Part shown: positions 17,686 to 26,724 of the stretch, piece by piece
How the letters are laid out: each line of letters begins with the position of its first letter
Numbering within the stretch: the stretch's first letter is position 1
NCBI GenBank assembly: GCA_038136035.1
Contig: JAYPYV010000003.1
Location: 1-64,000 of the forward strand
From: UBA9926 sp023261215
Lineage (GTDB): Bacteria; Pseudomonadota; Gammaproteobacteria; Pseudomonadales; Azotimanducaceae
Length of the DNA: 64,000 bases
Direction of reading: 5' to 3'
The notes under the pieces: generated by a model
Databases searched by the model: none
Told to the model about the DNA's origin: nothing
The model's input: only the letters and a program-made list of their open reading frames with translations
Translations under genes and position numbers: made by a program

Positions 17686-17695
17686 AAGCGCATTC
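17670..17695. terminator. Hairpin between convergent asnS and MBL gene
   Basis: GAATGCGC (17670-17677) and GCGCATTC (17688-17695) form a perfect 8-bp stem with a 10-nt loop, followed by TTT on the plus strand. The asnS stop codon lies inside the loop, and the MBL stop begins two bases beyond the stem. The T-tract is short, so termination efficiency is uncertain; its position between convergent genes favours a bidirectional terminator. Confidence 0.45.
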
Positions 17696-17696
17696 T

Positions 17697-18380
17697 TTAA
17701 CCGCCCATCATCATCTTCCAACTCTCGAGGTTATTGATCCTCATATAGGCGTTGGTTCGTTTGGTGTCACCCATCGTCGCGTGGGCCACTGCGCTGTAAT
17801 TATGCCCTGGCAAGAGAATGGTCTCATCGGGCAATTCCGCGAGCTTACGCAGACTGTTAAACATATCTTCTGAGTTCGATCCGGGCAGATCGACCCGACC
17901 ACAGCCATCGATAAAAAGGGTATCCCCCGAGATCAACGTATGCTTGACCCGAAAACATTGCGATCCAGGCGTGTGACCCGGCGTGTGCAAGAACTCAATT
18001 TCAATATCCCCCACCGCCAATTTGTCGCCAGATGAAACGGACTTAAGATCTGTTTTAGACACCCCTGTCACCTTCTGCACACCAGCGACTTCGTGCTCAT
18101 TGGCATAAATCGGCAGCGCGTGACGCTCAAGGAGGGCGGCGACACCCTCCACCACGTTATGGCCAAAGCTTCCCCCACAATGATCTGGGTGATAGTGGGT
18201 TACCAGCGCACCTTTCAAGGTGTAGTCCCGCTCATCGACAAAATTCAATAAGCCCTCTATGTCCCAAGCAGGGTCAATCACCACCACTTCCCTCGTCGCC
18301 TTATCGCCTATCAAATAAGCGAAATTCTGCATGGGGCCGATTTGAATTTGTTCGACAATCAATTGATCAAGCTGGGACAC
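17697..18380 (-). CDS. MBL-fold metallo-hydrolase (glyoxalase II-like)
   Basis: A 227-residue metallo-beta-lactamase-fold protein. Metal ligands are seen in THYHPDHCGG (HxHxDH), HTPGHTPGS, SGDTLFIDGCGR and LPGHNYS. This set resembles the hydroxyacylglutathione hydrolase and persulfide dioxygenase branches of the fold; the short C terminus without the long GloB glutathione-binding helices leaves the substrate open. Several GTG codons compete for the start: GTG at 18380 stands 8 bp after AAGGAG, while the GTG at 18389 abuts that Shine-Dalgarno and is less likely. It follows the RidA gene by about 50 bp on the same strand. Confidence 0.85.
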   Translation of the reverse strand: MSQLDQLIVEQIQIGPMQNFAYLIGDKATREVVVIDPAWDIEGLLNFVDERDYTLKGALVTHYHPDHCGGSFGHNVVEGVAALLERHALPIYANEHEVAGVQKVTGVSKTDLKSVSSGDKLAVGDIEIEFLHTPGHTPGSQCFRVKHTLISGDTLFIDGCGRVDLPGSNSEDMFNSLRKLAELPDETILLPGHNYSAVAHATMGDTKRTNAYMRINNLESWKMMMGG

Positions 18381-18428
18381 AACAGTCACTCCTTGCTTCG
18401 TCTTTCATCAGTGTAACGGGGCGCCAAA

Positions 18429-18782
18429 TCAAAGCGCCGCGGTCACCGCAATTTCAACTTTCAGCGAATCAAGCGCTAGATTGGACTCAACGCATGCGCG
18501 AGTTGGCGTTGACCCTTGCAGCACCCAGGCATCCCAGACTTCATTCATCGCTGCGAAATCACTCATTGACTTCAACCAAATTTGCGCTGTCAGTAATTTC
18601 GACTTATCGGTCCCCGCAGCCGCAAGCAATGCGTCAATCGCGTCGAGAACTGCTTGGGTCTGCGCTTTGATATCACCGTCTGGCGCCTGCATCGCCACTT
18701 GACCGGCGGTGTGAATCAAACCGCCATAGCAAACCGCCTGACTCATCCTCGGGCCGCAATCGATTCGCTGTATATCTGCCAT
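18429..18782 (-). CDS. RidA/YjgF family protein
   Basis: A 117-residue RidA-superfamily protein, a trimeric cytoplasmic enzyme group that hydrolyses reactive enamines/imines to ketoacids. The conserved substrate Arg is present in PTRACVES and the C-terminal KVEIAV supplies the usual Glu. The motif is slightly off the archetypal RidA (NxPxR preceded by different residues), so it could be one of the Rid1-7 subfamilies rather than RidA itself. ATG at 18782 has AGGAGAG about 5 bp upstream. It lies between rnhB and the MBL gene. Confidence 0.88.
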   Translation of the reverse strand: MADIQRIDCGPRMSQAVCYGGLIHTAGQVAMQAPDGDIKAQTQAVLDAIDALLAAAGTDKSKLLTAQIWLKSMSDFAAMNEVWDAWVLQGSTPTRACVESNLALDSLKVEIAVTAAL

Positions 18783-18853
18783 GTCTTCTCTCCTGAAAAA
18801 GGGCGGCTCTTTGCGCCTATGCCGCCGCAGATGCTAACACACTGCTGAAGCGA

Positions 18854-19417
18854 TCAGTCGCCGGTCAAGTTTCGGCAAGGTCCGAAGGATTTTCGATGCT
18901 CTGCCAATAGCCCAAATTGCTTCAGCGCTGCGAGATGCGCTGGGGTGGGATAGCCTTTATGTTGAGCGAACCCATACTCTGGATACTGGTCATGCAAGGC
19001 CACCATCTGGCGATCTCGATGCACCTTCGCAAGGATGGACGCCGCCTTGATGGCATCCACTCGATCGTCGCCTTTTACCATCGCAATGCTCAGTCGGATG
19101 GAGGTTGCTGGGACATGACGGCCATCTACCAGTAGACCCCAAGGCTTCAACGAAAGTGCTTCTACGGCCCGCTGCATCGCAAGCAAGGTGGCTTGGTGAA
19201 TATTCAGTAGGTCAACCTCACTGGCGGAGGCTTCCGCAAGAGAAAACGCGAGCGCTTCACGTTCGATGACACTCGCGATCCGCTCTCGTCGAGATTCAGA
19301 CAATTTCTTGGAATCTCGGAGACCACCGATACCGTGTCTTTGAGGTAACACCACCGCTGCAGCCACCACCGACCCAATTAAGGGTCCTCGCCCGACCTCA
19401 TCAACGCCAGCCCACAT
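18854..19417 (-). CDS. rnhB: Ribonuclease HII
   Basis: A 187-residue RNase HII, which cleaves RNA in RNA-DNA hybrids and removes misincorporated ribonucleotides. The active-site DEVGRGPL motif is at residues 6-13; further acidic residues appear in LLVDGRHVP and GDDRVDAIKAASILAKV. It is 5 bp downstream of lpxB, as in most gammaproteobacteria. In many relatives dnaE and accA follow, but here a RidA gene follows, so synteny breaks at this point. Confidence 0.95.
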   Translation of the reverse strand: MWAGVDEVGRGPLIGSVVAAAVVLPQRHGIGGLRDSKKLSESRRERIASVIEREALAFSLAEASASEVDLLNIHQATLLAMQRAVEALSLKPWGLLVDGRHVPATSIRLSIAMVKGDDRVDAIKAASILAKVHRDRQMVALHDQYPEYGFAQHKGYPTPAHLAALKQFGLLAEHRKSFGPCRNLTGD

Positions 19418-19422
19418 CGGGG

Positions 19423-20553
19423 TTATGCCGAACTGTCTTCAATCAGGGCCATGATCGCCGGGACCGCATGCCTATCGAGAGGACGGGCCAATTGCTCACG
19501 AATGAGGCGAAAGGTCTTGAGACGCGTTTTATGCGCTTCCTCATTGAGCGAACGCACAATGGCATCTGCGATTGGTTGAGGCTTTGCCGCATCCTGAATG
19601 AACTCTTCTACCAAGGCGTGTCCACTCAATATATTCGGTAACGAGAATCGCTCGAGCCTCACCAATGATCTGACAATTTGATAAGTCCACCATCCCACTC
19701 GATAGACGACCACCATCGGCTTATCCAGCAACATGGCTTCAAGCGCCGCCGTCCCCGCGTTAACCAATACACAATCTGCTTCGATCATGACCGCCTCAGC
19801 ATTGCCGACACTGAGCACCACCTCAGACTCTTTGAACGCAGCCGAAAGCCAGCGCTCAATTTCGCTGGCAAGACGTGCGTTGGCCGCTGGTATCGACACC
19901 TTCACCGAATAACCTTGGTTCGCCAAACAGGACACCACCTGACCGTAGAGGGGCATCATCATCGCAACCTCTGATCGCCGACTCCCGGGCAGACACGCGA
20001 GGTGAAGTTCGGGGCCTCGGGTAGGCGCCAAGTCCTCTTGTACTTCGAACTGTTGCAGAAGGCGGGCTTTGGGATGCCCAACGCAAGTCACGTTTATCCC
20101 GTGACGCTCGTAGATTTCTGTCTCGAAAGGAAACAGACACAACATCAGATCAACGTTTCGTTTGATGCGATGAATTCGACCCTGACGCCAGGCCCAAACG
20201 CTGGGTGACACGTAGTGAACCGTTTTCACACCCGCGCGTTTTAATTGACCCTCAAGAAGTAGATTGAAGACGTTAAAGTCGATGCCGATAAAACAGACGG
20301 GGTCTGCTTCAAGCGTTCGCTTTTTGAGTTGCCAGAGTTTGAGAACTAAGGCTGGGAGTTTCAGAAGCGGTTGAACAAACCCGTTGACTGAAAATGACTC
20401 AATACCAAACCAGGGCTCAAGCCCTGCTTCGCACATAGCCGGGCCACCTACCCCTAAGAACCGAGCATCGCTAAATCGTGCTTTTAATGCGTTGATGAGT
20501 GCAGCGCCTAACTGGTCGCCCGAGGCTTCACCTGCAACCAGGACAAAATTCAA
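19423..20553 (-). CDS. lpxB: Lipid-A-disaccharide synthase
   Basis: A 376-residue peripheral membrane glycosyltransferase (GT19) that joins UDP-2,3-diacylglucosamine and lipid X to form the lipid A disaccharide. The N-terminal VAGEASGDQLGAALI, YVSPSVWAWRQGR (residues about 138-150) and the C-terminal LVNAGTAALEAMLLDKPMVVVY are characteristic of LpxB. The start appears to be TTG at 20553 with GGAG 8 bp upstream; the in-between ATG/GTG codons hit immediate stops. Only 18 bp separate it from fabZ, so lpxA, normally located here, is absent. Confidence 0.95.
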   Translation of the reverse strand: MNFVLVAGEASGDQLGAALINALKARFSDARFLGVGGPAMCEAGLEPWFGIESFSVNGFVQPLLKLPALVLKLWQLKKRTLEADPVCFIGIDFNVFNLLLEGQLKRAGVKTVHYVSPSVWAWRQGRIHRIKRNVDLMLCLFPFETEIYERHGINVTCVGHPKARLLQQFEVQEDLAPTRGPELHLACLPGSRRSEVAMMMPLYGQVVSCLANQGYSVKVSIPAANARLASEIERWLSAAFKESEVVLSVGNAEAVMIEADCVLVNAGTAALEAMLLDKPMVVVYRVGWWTYQIVRSLVRLERFSLPNILSGHALVEEFIQDAAKPQPIADAIVRSLNEEAHKTRLKTFRLIREQLARPLDRHAVPAIMALIEDSSA

Positions 20554-20571
20554 AGCACATTCTCCGCCACA

Positions 20572-21015
20572 TCAGCGGTTGGATTGCTGCTCAGCACACG
20601 TCAGAAGCGTAGAACAAGCGAGTTGATCACCCACGTAGGCTTTCCCCTCAGCTTTCATCCAGTGACTGCGCAAATTCAAAATTTCGACCTCAAGCCGAAC
20701 CTGATCGCCAGGCACAACGCTGCGTTTGAATTTAGTCCGATCTGTCCCGGCGAGGTAGTAGATGTATCCGTCATTGATCGAACGTTTGCGGGTATGGAAC
20801 GCCAGAATACCTGCCGCCTGAGCCAGTGCCTCAACAAGTAAAACGCCTGGAAAAACCGGTGTTTCCGGAAAATGTCCAGTGAACATGGGCTCGTTTATGG
20901 TCACGTTTTTGATGGCAATAATTTTCTGGTCGGAAGGCATTTCCAAGACTCGATCGACCAATAAAAAAGGGTAACGATGAGGTAACAACTTCCAAATCTC
21001 TTGAACGTCCAACAT
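20572..21015 (-). CDS. fabZ: 3-hydroxyacyl-ACP dehydratase FabZ
   Basis: A 147-residue hot-dog-fold dehydratase of type II fatty acid synthesis. LLPHRYPFLLVDRVLEM opens the domain; catalytic His and Glu are in GHFPETPVFPG and LLVEALAQAAG. It removes water from 3-hydroxyacyl-ACP and competes with LpxA/LpxD for the same precursor pool, which explains its place between lpx genes. About 40 bp separate it from lpxD. Confidence 0.96.
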   Translation of the reverse strand: MLDVQEIWKLLPHRYPFLLVDRVLEMPSDQKIIAIKNVTINEPMFTGHFPETPVFPGVLLVEALAQAAGILAFHTRKRSINDGYIYYLAGTDRTKFKRSVVPGDQVRLEVEILNLRSHWMKAEGKAYVGDQLACSTLLTCAEQQSNR

Positions 21016-21056
21016 CTTTTTTCCTTAGCGGCCCAATTCAGGCTAGCACCACGGAC

Positions 21057-22061
21057 TCAGGATGATTTCCTGAGGCCTCGATACAGACTTTCCAACCGCT
21101 TAAAAACCGCGGCGTTCTTTTTCCACAGCGTGCTCTCCATCAACCCTGTGCCCGAACTGTAGCGACCCGGTTGATCAATCGACTTGGAAACCAAGGTCAT
21201 CGCGGTGATCTGAACTTGGTCAGCGATCGTGATGTTATCGATGATGCCTACGGCACCCCCAATCATGCAATATCGACCGATCGTTGTACTACCGGCAATG
21301 GCTGTACAACCAGAAATCACCGTGTGCGCGCCCACTTTTGACCCGTGCCCGACCTGCACCTGATTATCTATTTTGACCCCTTCTTCAATGATCGTGTTTT
21401 TCAGTGCGCCACGATCAATGGTGGAGCCTGCACCAATCTCGACGCGATCACCTATATCGACGCCGTAAATCTGGGGGATCTTTACAAGAGCGGCCACCTC
21501 TGGGTCGAATTCATAACCAAACCCATCGGCACCAATCACCGCATTCGCATGAATGATGCATTCGTCGCCAATTCGACTTCTTCGATACACCACCACATTA
21601 GCGTGGATGGTCGTGTTCGACCCAATCGCCGATTCTTCACCGATCACTGCGCCAGGGCCAATGACCGTGTTCTCACCGATGCTCGCACCCGCTCGAATCA
21701 CCGCGTGAGGGCCTATGGCCACACCATCGCCAATGACCGCGGAGCTTGCAATCGAGGCGGAAGCATCGATACCCGGCCCTTGCTCGGCCTTGTCAAAAAG
21801 CGTCGCAATTCTCGCCCAAGCAAGCCTAGGCCTCTCTGCAATCAAGACGGGCATCTCGATCCCATGGGCATCGCCTTCGGTCAGGCAAACGGCAGCGGCT
21901 TGGCTCGACGCCAGCAGATCTCGGTACTTCGGATTAAACAAAAATGTCAGATCACCTTGCCCCGCCGCTTCCAATGAGGCGAGCCCAGTAATCTCGATCT
22001 TGGGGTCCCCTCGGAGCTCCAAACTGAAGCGTTCACTAAGATCTCCGAGGGTGAGAGTCAC
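21057..22061 (-). CDS. lpxD: UDP-3-O-acylglucosamine N-acyltransferase
   Basis: A 334-residue acyltransferase adding the N-linked hydroxyacyl chain in lipid A synthesis. The N-terminal uridine-binding domain (LASLEAAGQGDLTFLFNPKY) precedes a left-handed beta helix built of hexapeptide repeats (residues about 100-300, such as VIGPGAVIGEESAIG). The catalytic His is in VQVGHGSKVG. The C terminus forms a helical tail (KRLESLYRGLRK). Translation seems to start at GTG 22061. It is 18 bp downstream of skp. Confidence 0.96.
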   Translation of the reverse strand: MTLTLGDLSERFSLELRGDPKIEITGLASLEAAGQGDLTFLFNPKYRDLLASSQAAAVCLTEGDAHGIEMPVLIAERPRLAWARIATLFDKAEQGPGIDASASIASSAVIGDGVAIGPHAVIRAGASIGENTVIGPGAVIGEESAIGSNTTIHANVVVYRRSRIGDECIIHANAVIGADGFGYEFDPEVAALVKIPQIYGVDIGDRVEIGAGSTIDRGALKNTIIEEGVKIDNQVQVGHGSKVGAHTVISGCTAIAGSTTIGRYCMIGGAVGIIDNITIADQVQITAMTLVSKSIDQPGRYSSGTGLMESTLWKKNAAVFKRLESLYRGLRKSS

Positions 22062-22079
22062 AATCGATGAGGGCGACGA

Positions 22080-22607
22080 TTAATCAGCCCGATCCATTTC
22101 GTTCAACTTCTCGGTCACTTTACGTGTAATGTCGTAAAGATCGCCAACGTACAACGCTGCCGCTCGTGGCAAAATCATATCGTAGTCGTTTTCAAGAACC
22201 AGGTCTTCGATGGCCTTGCGAACTTTTCCGTCTGTGCCAGCAAAGAGTTCTTGCTGACGAGCCGCCACCTCTTTCTGCAGCTTCTGACGCTGATAGACGA
22301 AATCGTTATTGAGCGACTCAATTTCCTGTTGCACACGACGCTTCTCGTCTTCACTCATGACTTCGCTGTCTTTTTGCATTTTCTGCAATAACGCGGCAGC
22401 CTCAGTCTGAATCTTTTTGATGGTCTCTTCGTCAGCCGAAAATTCTTGCTGCAGTTGCTGAAGCAACTTCTGCGCGCTCTCTGAACTTGCCACGGCTCTA
22501 TCGACGTCAACAAACGCCAGCTTGACCTCGGCAATTGCTGCTGCTGACCCGAACAGCCCAACACACAGGCTGATCATCAACCATTTTTTTAACGTCGCTT
22601 GCACCAT
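22080..22607 (-). CDS. skp: Periplasmic chaperone Skp/OmpH
   Basis: A 175-residue protein with a Sec signal peptide (hydrophobic core LMISLCVGLFGSAAA, probable cleavage near AIA-EVK), the start of the mature chain KLAFVDVDRAV, and a long alpha-helical coiled-coil hairpin rich in K, E and Q (residues about 45-130). This is the jellyfish-like trimer that holds unfolded outer-membrane proteins before BamA delivery. GAGGAG lies only 3 bp before ATG 22607 but 6 bp before GTG 22604, so the latter may be the used start. It follows bamA after an unusually long 340-bp gap. Confidence 0.92.
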   Translation of the reverse strand: MVQATLKKWLMISLCVGLFGSAAAIAEVKLAFVDVDRAVASSESAQKLLQQLQQEFSADEETIKKIQTEAAALLQKMQKDSEVMSEDEKRRVQQEIESLNNDFVYQRQKLQKEVAARQQELFAGTDGKVRKAIEDLVLENDYDMILPRAAALYVGDLYDITRKVTEKLNEMDRAD

Positions 22608-22946
22608 ATTCTCCTCACTCTTATCGTTAAGCCGGCCACACCTGATTCAGGGTCTTTCCTTGGCAGCTACTTCCCTCATTATCTGTTATTTAGCTTAGCG
22701 TCACTTTAATGGGTTTTGCCCGCTCGCATGCTGAAGCTTGTCTTCCTTTGCAACTGCAGACACGCGGCTAAGAACCTCAGAGACGACGGGCTTTGGGGCG
22801 CTTCATGACGCACCTCACACATTTCGTCCTTCCTTTAGATCAGCCGGCCAAGGCTCCACTCAACCCCATCAGAGCCTGCCTTCCCAAACGGGGCGAGATA
22901 TTGTCATAACCCCAGGTTGGATTCAACGCATTAGACGCCAGAAACC
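22608..22946. other. bamA-skp intergenic region
   Basis: In most gammaproteobacteria skp follows bamA closely. Here 339 bp intervene. I find no coding frame with family resemblance, no clear U-tailed hairpin, and no sigma-E type pair that I could place confidently. It probably holds a separate skp promoter. Confidence 0.4.
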
Positions 22947-25283
22947 CTAGAAAGTTCGGCCCAATTCGAACTGAAATGATTCTCGCTCGTCGCCATCGCG
23001 CGTGTTAACCGGATAGGAAATTGCGAAGCTGATCGGTGCGAACCCGGTAATCCAGGTGACAGAAACGCCAGCTGAATATCGCAGTTCTCCGTCTTTCACG
23101 TCTAAACAATAGGTGGAAATCTCGGGACAATTGCTATTAAAGACGTTTCCTGCATCAAAAAAGAGTGCCGACTTAAGCTGCCGCTGATCTTCCACAAACG
23201 GGAGGGGAAACAAGATCTCAGCACTGCCTTCGATCAAAATATTCCCACCAATTGGGTCCGGGTCCGAATAGGGGTCATTGGGTGATCGCGTGGTTCTGGG
23301 ACCCAAGGTATTGGATTTGTAGCCGCGAACCGAACCGAAACCGCCCGAATAGAAATGCTTGTAGAACGGGTAGGTTTCCGTGTCGCCAAAGGTCCCGCCA
23401 TAACCGAGATCCGTTCGGAGTCGAAGCGTGAAGAGCCTTGTCAGAGGAAAGAAGATCTGGCCCGAATAATTGACCCGATAGAACTCCAACTCGCTTCCAG
23501 GGACTGTGGCCTCAAAGGATAACGATTGCGATCGACCCGCCGTCGGCAAAAGGCCTCGGTTGAGTGCAGACATCTGGTAGGCCGCCGAGAGCGTGATCAA
23601 CTTAAATTGATTGCCTTCCTCCGATAGAAATCGGGAGATCTCCTGAGCGGGGAAAATGCCTTCTTTGATTTTCGTATCTTCAGCACCGACGGTGAAATTA
23701 AAGCGAGATATTTCACTGATGGGGTAACCGAAACTCACGGTCGCTCCCAAGGTATCCGTCGAAAAGCGAGCAATATTTCTCTCGTCAAACGAAGTGCTTC
23801 GATAGTAAACAGAATAACCCCGACTCACGCCATCCACCGTAAAGTAAGGATCAAAGAAAGACACATTGTAGGACGTCTGATAGGAGCTTCGATTCACGCT
23901 AAAATTGAGCGAGTTCCCGCTGCCGAAAACATTCGATTCCTGATACGAAAGCCCCAGAATGGCGCCGTAATCCTGAGCGTAACCAAAGGTTGCGGAAATG
24001 GCGCCGGAGGGCTGCTCTTCTACCGTGTATTCAACATCGATCTGATCCGCCACACCGGCAACGGTCGGCGTTTCAACACTGACTTCCTTGAAAAATCCTA
24101 ACCGCTCCAGCCGGACTTTGGAGGCCTCGATGTATGAATTTGAAGCCCAGCCACCCTCCATTTGCCGCATCTCGCGGCGCAAGACCTCGTCTTGAGTCAG
24201 CGTATTCCCCGAAAACGTGATCCGACGAACATACGCCCGATTACCGGCGTCGACAAAAAACTTGACCACCACAGACTCACCATCTTCAGACAACTCAGGA
24301 CTCCCTGTGGCACTGGCGAAGGTATAGCCGGAATTACCTAGCACGGCTTCGATGCGCTCTTCTGATAACGTCATCAGCTCTCGGGAAAAAATTTGCCCTG
24401 GTGCTGTCAGCAGCATTGACCGAATACTTTCCTCTGGGATGTCCCTCAGCTCGCCGCTGATCTCAACGGTCGATATTTCGTACTGCTCGCCCTCACTCAC
24501 GTTGATGGTGATGTAAACATCTTCCATGTTGGGCGCAATCGCGACTTGCGTCGACGTAATCTCGAAATTCAGGTAGCCACGATCTAGGTAATAGGATTCA
24601 AGAGACTCAAGGTCGCCTTTGAGTTTTTCTCTCGAATACTGGCCATCCTTGGTATACCAGGAGAGCCAAGTCGGCAGTTTCAACTCAAACTGCTCTCTCA
24701 GCGTCTCATCATCGAATTTGGAATTACCCACAATATTGATGTGGCGAATCCCAGAGACATTGCCTTCGTCAATATTGACCTTGAGCGCCACTCGGTTGCG
24801 GGGCAAGTCTTCGACTTCCGTTTCTATTTCCGCATCGTAGCGACCCTGAAGTACATATTGCCGTTCGAGCTCAGCCCCCATTTGATCGAGGGTGACTTTT
24901 TTGAAAATTTCGCCCTCAGCGAGCCCAGCATCAGACAAACCCTCGGTGAGGGCTTCGGTTTTGATCGCTTTGTTGCCATCGAATTCGATACTGTCAATGG
25001 TGGGACGCTCCTTAACAATAATAAGAAGCACATTCCCGTCACGTCCAACTTTGACGTCGTCAAAATACTCCGTGCGGAATAACGCGCGAATAATGCGTCT
25101 TAACCCCTCATCATCCACGTTATCGCCAACATTGAATGGAATCGCCCCGAAGACGGTGCCTGCGGATATACGCTGCAAGCCTTCAACACGAACGTCAGTG
25201 ACCACAAACGCCTGCGCGATGGCCGCGCTCAAAAATGCGCTGAGGAAAAGCGCAGCGCGAAAAAAATGATGGAGAGTATTCAC
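22947..25283 (-). CDS. bamA: Outer membrane protein assembly factor BamA
   Basis: A 778-residue Omp85 protein, the central insertase of the BAM complex. A signal peptide (FFRAALFLSAFLSAAIAQA) precedes five POTRA domains (residues about 25-345) and a 16-strand barrel ending in the terminal Phe (ELGRTF). The strand-region motif VRGYKSNTLGPR is the conserved loop 6 VRGF/Y segment. The frame runs on upstream to 25442 but would overlap rseP and lack a signal peptide; GTG at 25283, 10 bp after the rseP stop, gives the canonical N terminus. Loop Cys residues in SNCPEISTYCLD match the extracellular loop disulfide of the family. Confidence 0.95.
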   Translation of the reverse strand: MNTLHHFFRAALFLSAFLSAAIAQAFVVTDVRVEGLQRISAGTVFGAIPFNVGDNVDDEGLRRIIRALFRTEYFDDVKVGRDGNVLLIIVKERPTIDSIEFDGNKAIKTEALTEGLSDAGLAEGEIFKKVTLDQMGAELERQYVLQGRYDAEIETEVEDLPRNRVALKVNIDEGNVSGIRHINIVGNSKFDDETLREQFELKLPTWLSWYTKDGQYSREKLKGDLESLESYYLDRGYLNFEITSTQVAIAPNMEDVYITINVSEGEQYEISTVEISGELRDIPEESIRSMLLTAPGQIFSRELMTLSEERIEAVLGNSGYTFASATGSPELSEDGESVVVKFFVDAGNRAYVRRITFSGNTLTQDEVLRREMRQMEGGWASNSYIEASKVRLERLGFFKEVSVETPTVAGVADQIDVEYTVEEQPSGAISATFGYAQDYGAILGLSYQESNVFGSGNSLNFSVNRSSYQTSYNVSFFDPYFTVDGVSRGYSVYYRSTSFDERNIARFSTDTLGATVSFGYPISEISRFNFTVGAEDTKIKEGIFPAQEISRFLSEEGNQFKLITLSAAYQMSALNRGLLPTAGRSQSLSFEATVPGSELEFYRVNYSGQIFFPLTRLFTLRLRTDLGYGGTFGDTETYPFYKHFYSGGFGSVRGYKSNTLGPRTTRSPNDPYSDPDPIGGNILIEGSAEILFPLPFVEDQRQLKSALFFDAGNVFNSNCPEISTYCLDVKDGELRYSAGVSVTWITGFAPISFAISYPVNTRDGDERESFQFELGRTF

Positions 25284-25293
25284 AAAAAATCCG

Positions 25294-26724
25294 TTATAGC
25301 CGCAGCAGGTCATTATAAAAGGCGAGAAGCATGATGCCCACCAACAGCACCAGCCCAACTTGTAATCCCAGGTATTGAAGACGTTCCGGTATGGGTCGGC
25401 CCGCAAGCGCCTCCACCGCATAATAAAGCAGATGGCCCCCATCCAACATGGGTACAGGCAATAAATTTAGGACCGCTAGGCTGACGCTGATCAGTGCAAT
25501 AAAGCCGAGGTAGGTATCAAGACCTCGCTCTGCGGTTTGGCCCGCAATCTTAGCGATCGTGATCGGTCCTGATAGATTCCTTGGGGACAGTAATCCTTGG
25601 ACCATCTTGACCAAACTCTCGACAGTGAAGCGCGTCATTGCCCATGTTTTTTGCACGGCAGGAACCCAAGCACCCAGCATTGAATACTCTCTCACTCTCA
25701 CCCTGTCCGATGGGAATTCGTAGTCACCCAGCGCTGCGCCAATGCGCCCAATCTCCGCACCGTCGTCATCAACCGCTTCTGGTGTAACCCAGCGATCAAT
25801 CAATTCGTTGCCGCGCTCTAATCGCAATGCCAACGTTTGATCAGGGTTTGCCCTGACACGATCGACAAACTCGATCCAACCTGCGATCGACGCTCCGTTA
25901 ACTGACAGCACCCGATCCCCTGTCATCAGCCCACCCTGCTCTGCAGGGCTTGAAGGACTTACGTCTCCCAGCACAGCAGGAACGATGGGAACGTGGAGGG
26001 ACAGCCCGAGTTCGGACGCTGGGTTAGGATCAGCGAGCTCCGATAGCCATCGATCGATGGGAATTTGCGCGCCAACGGCTGCCTCATCCGCATCCCCAGC
26101 TCTGGCGACATCAAAGATCAGGCTGCCCGATTCTCCCAACCGATCAAGGAGTTGTAAGTTAAATGTGGTCCAATCCGTGATGGGCACTTGATCCAAGCGA
26201 AGGACCTCATCGCCCGATTGCAATCCCGCCAAGCTTGCCGGGCTTCCCGGCGCCACCTCGATCACGGGCGAAAAATCACGCACCCCCATCACGAAGACCA
26301 TCCAGTAAACGACCACCGCTAGCAGGAAGTTTGCCAACGGACCGGCGAACGCAATGAGTGCGCGTTGCCAGAGCGGTTTTGTGTTGAATGCAAACGACCG
26401 CTGATCCTCGGGCACAAATCCATCACGTTCGTCCAGAAATTTGACATAGCCACCGAGCGGGATCATGGCAACGCAATACTCTGTACCCATGAGCGGTTCG
26501 TTGGCGCGCGTTCTCACTCGAGGCTCTGAACCCGACGGGACAGGCTCAATCTCAGGCGGCGCACCTTCAAATCGGACTAAGGCTTTGCCGAATCCGATGC
26601 TGAAGCGCTCGACGTGGACACCACACCACCTCGCCACCTGAAAATGGCCGTATTCATGAACAGCGATCAACACGGCGAGCGTCACAATCAACGCGATCAC
26701 ACTTTGAAGAATATCTAGAAACAT
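25294..26724 (-). CDS. rseP: Site-2 zinc metalloprotease RseP
   Basis: A 476-residue intramembrane protease that cleaves anti-sigma factor RseA in the sigma-E envelope-stress cascade. Zinc site HEYGH is at residues 23-27 in the first membrane helix; the second motif NLLPVPMLDGGHLLY supplies the Asp ligand near the C terminus. Two PDZ domains lie between (around residues 150-230 and 240-325). It is about 25 residues longer than E. coli RseP because of an insert near residues 50-75. Overlaps dxr by 10 bp. Confidence 0.95.
   Translation of the reverse strand: MFLDILQSVIALIVTLAVLIAVHEYGHFQVARWCGVHVERFSIGFGKALVRFEGAPPEIEPVPSGSEPRVRTRANEPLMGTEYCVAMIPLGGYVKFLDERDGFVPEDQRSFAFNTKPLWQRALIAFAGPLANFLLAVVVYWMVFVMGVRDFSPVIEVAPGSPASLAGLQSGDEVLRLDQVPITDWTTFNLQLLDRLGESGSLIFDVARAGDADEAAVGAQIPIDRWLSELADPNPASELGLSLHVPIVPAVLGDVSPSSPAEQGGLMTGDRVLSVNGASIAGWIEFVDRVRANPDQTLALRLERGNELIDRWVTPEAVDDDGAEIGRIGAALGDYEFPSDRVRVREYSMLGAWVPAVQKTWAMTRFTVESLVKMVQGLLSPRNLSGPITIAKIAGQTAERGLDTYLGFIALISVSLAVLNLLPVPMLDGGHLLYYAVEALAGRPIPERLQYLGLQVGLVLLVGIMLLAFYNDLLRL

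Noticed and set aside
25284..25442. N-terminal extension of BamA (831-residue version)
   Set aside because: It overlaps rseP, and a standard signal peptide begins right at GTG 25283.
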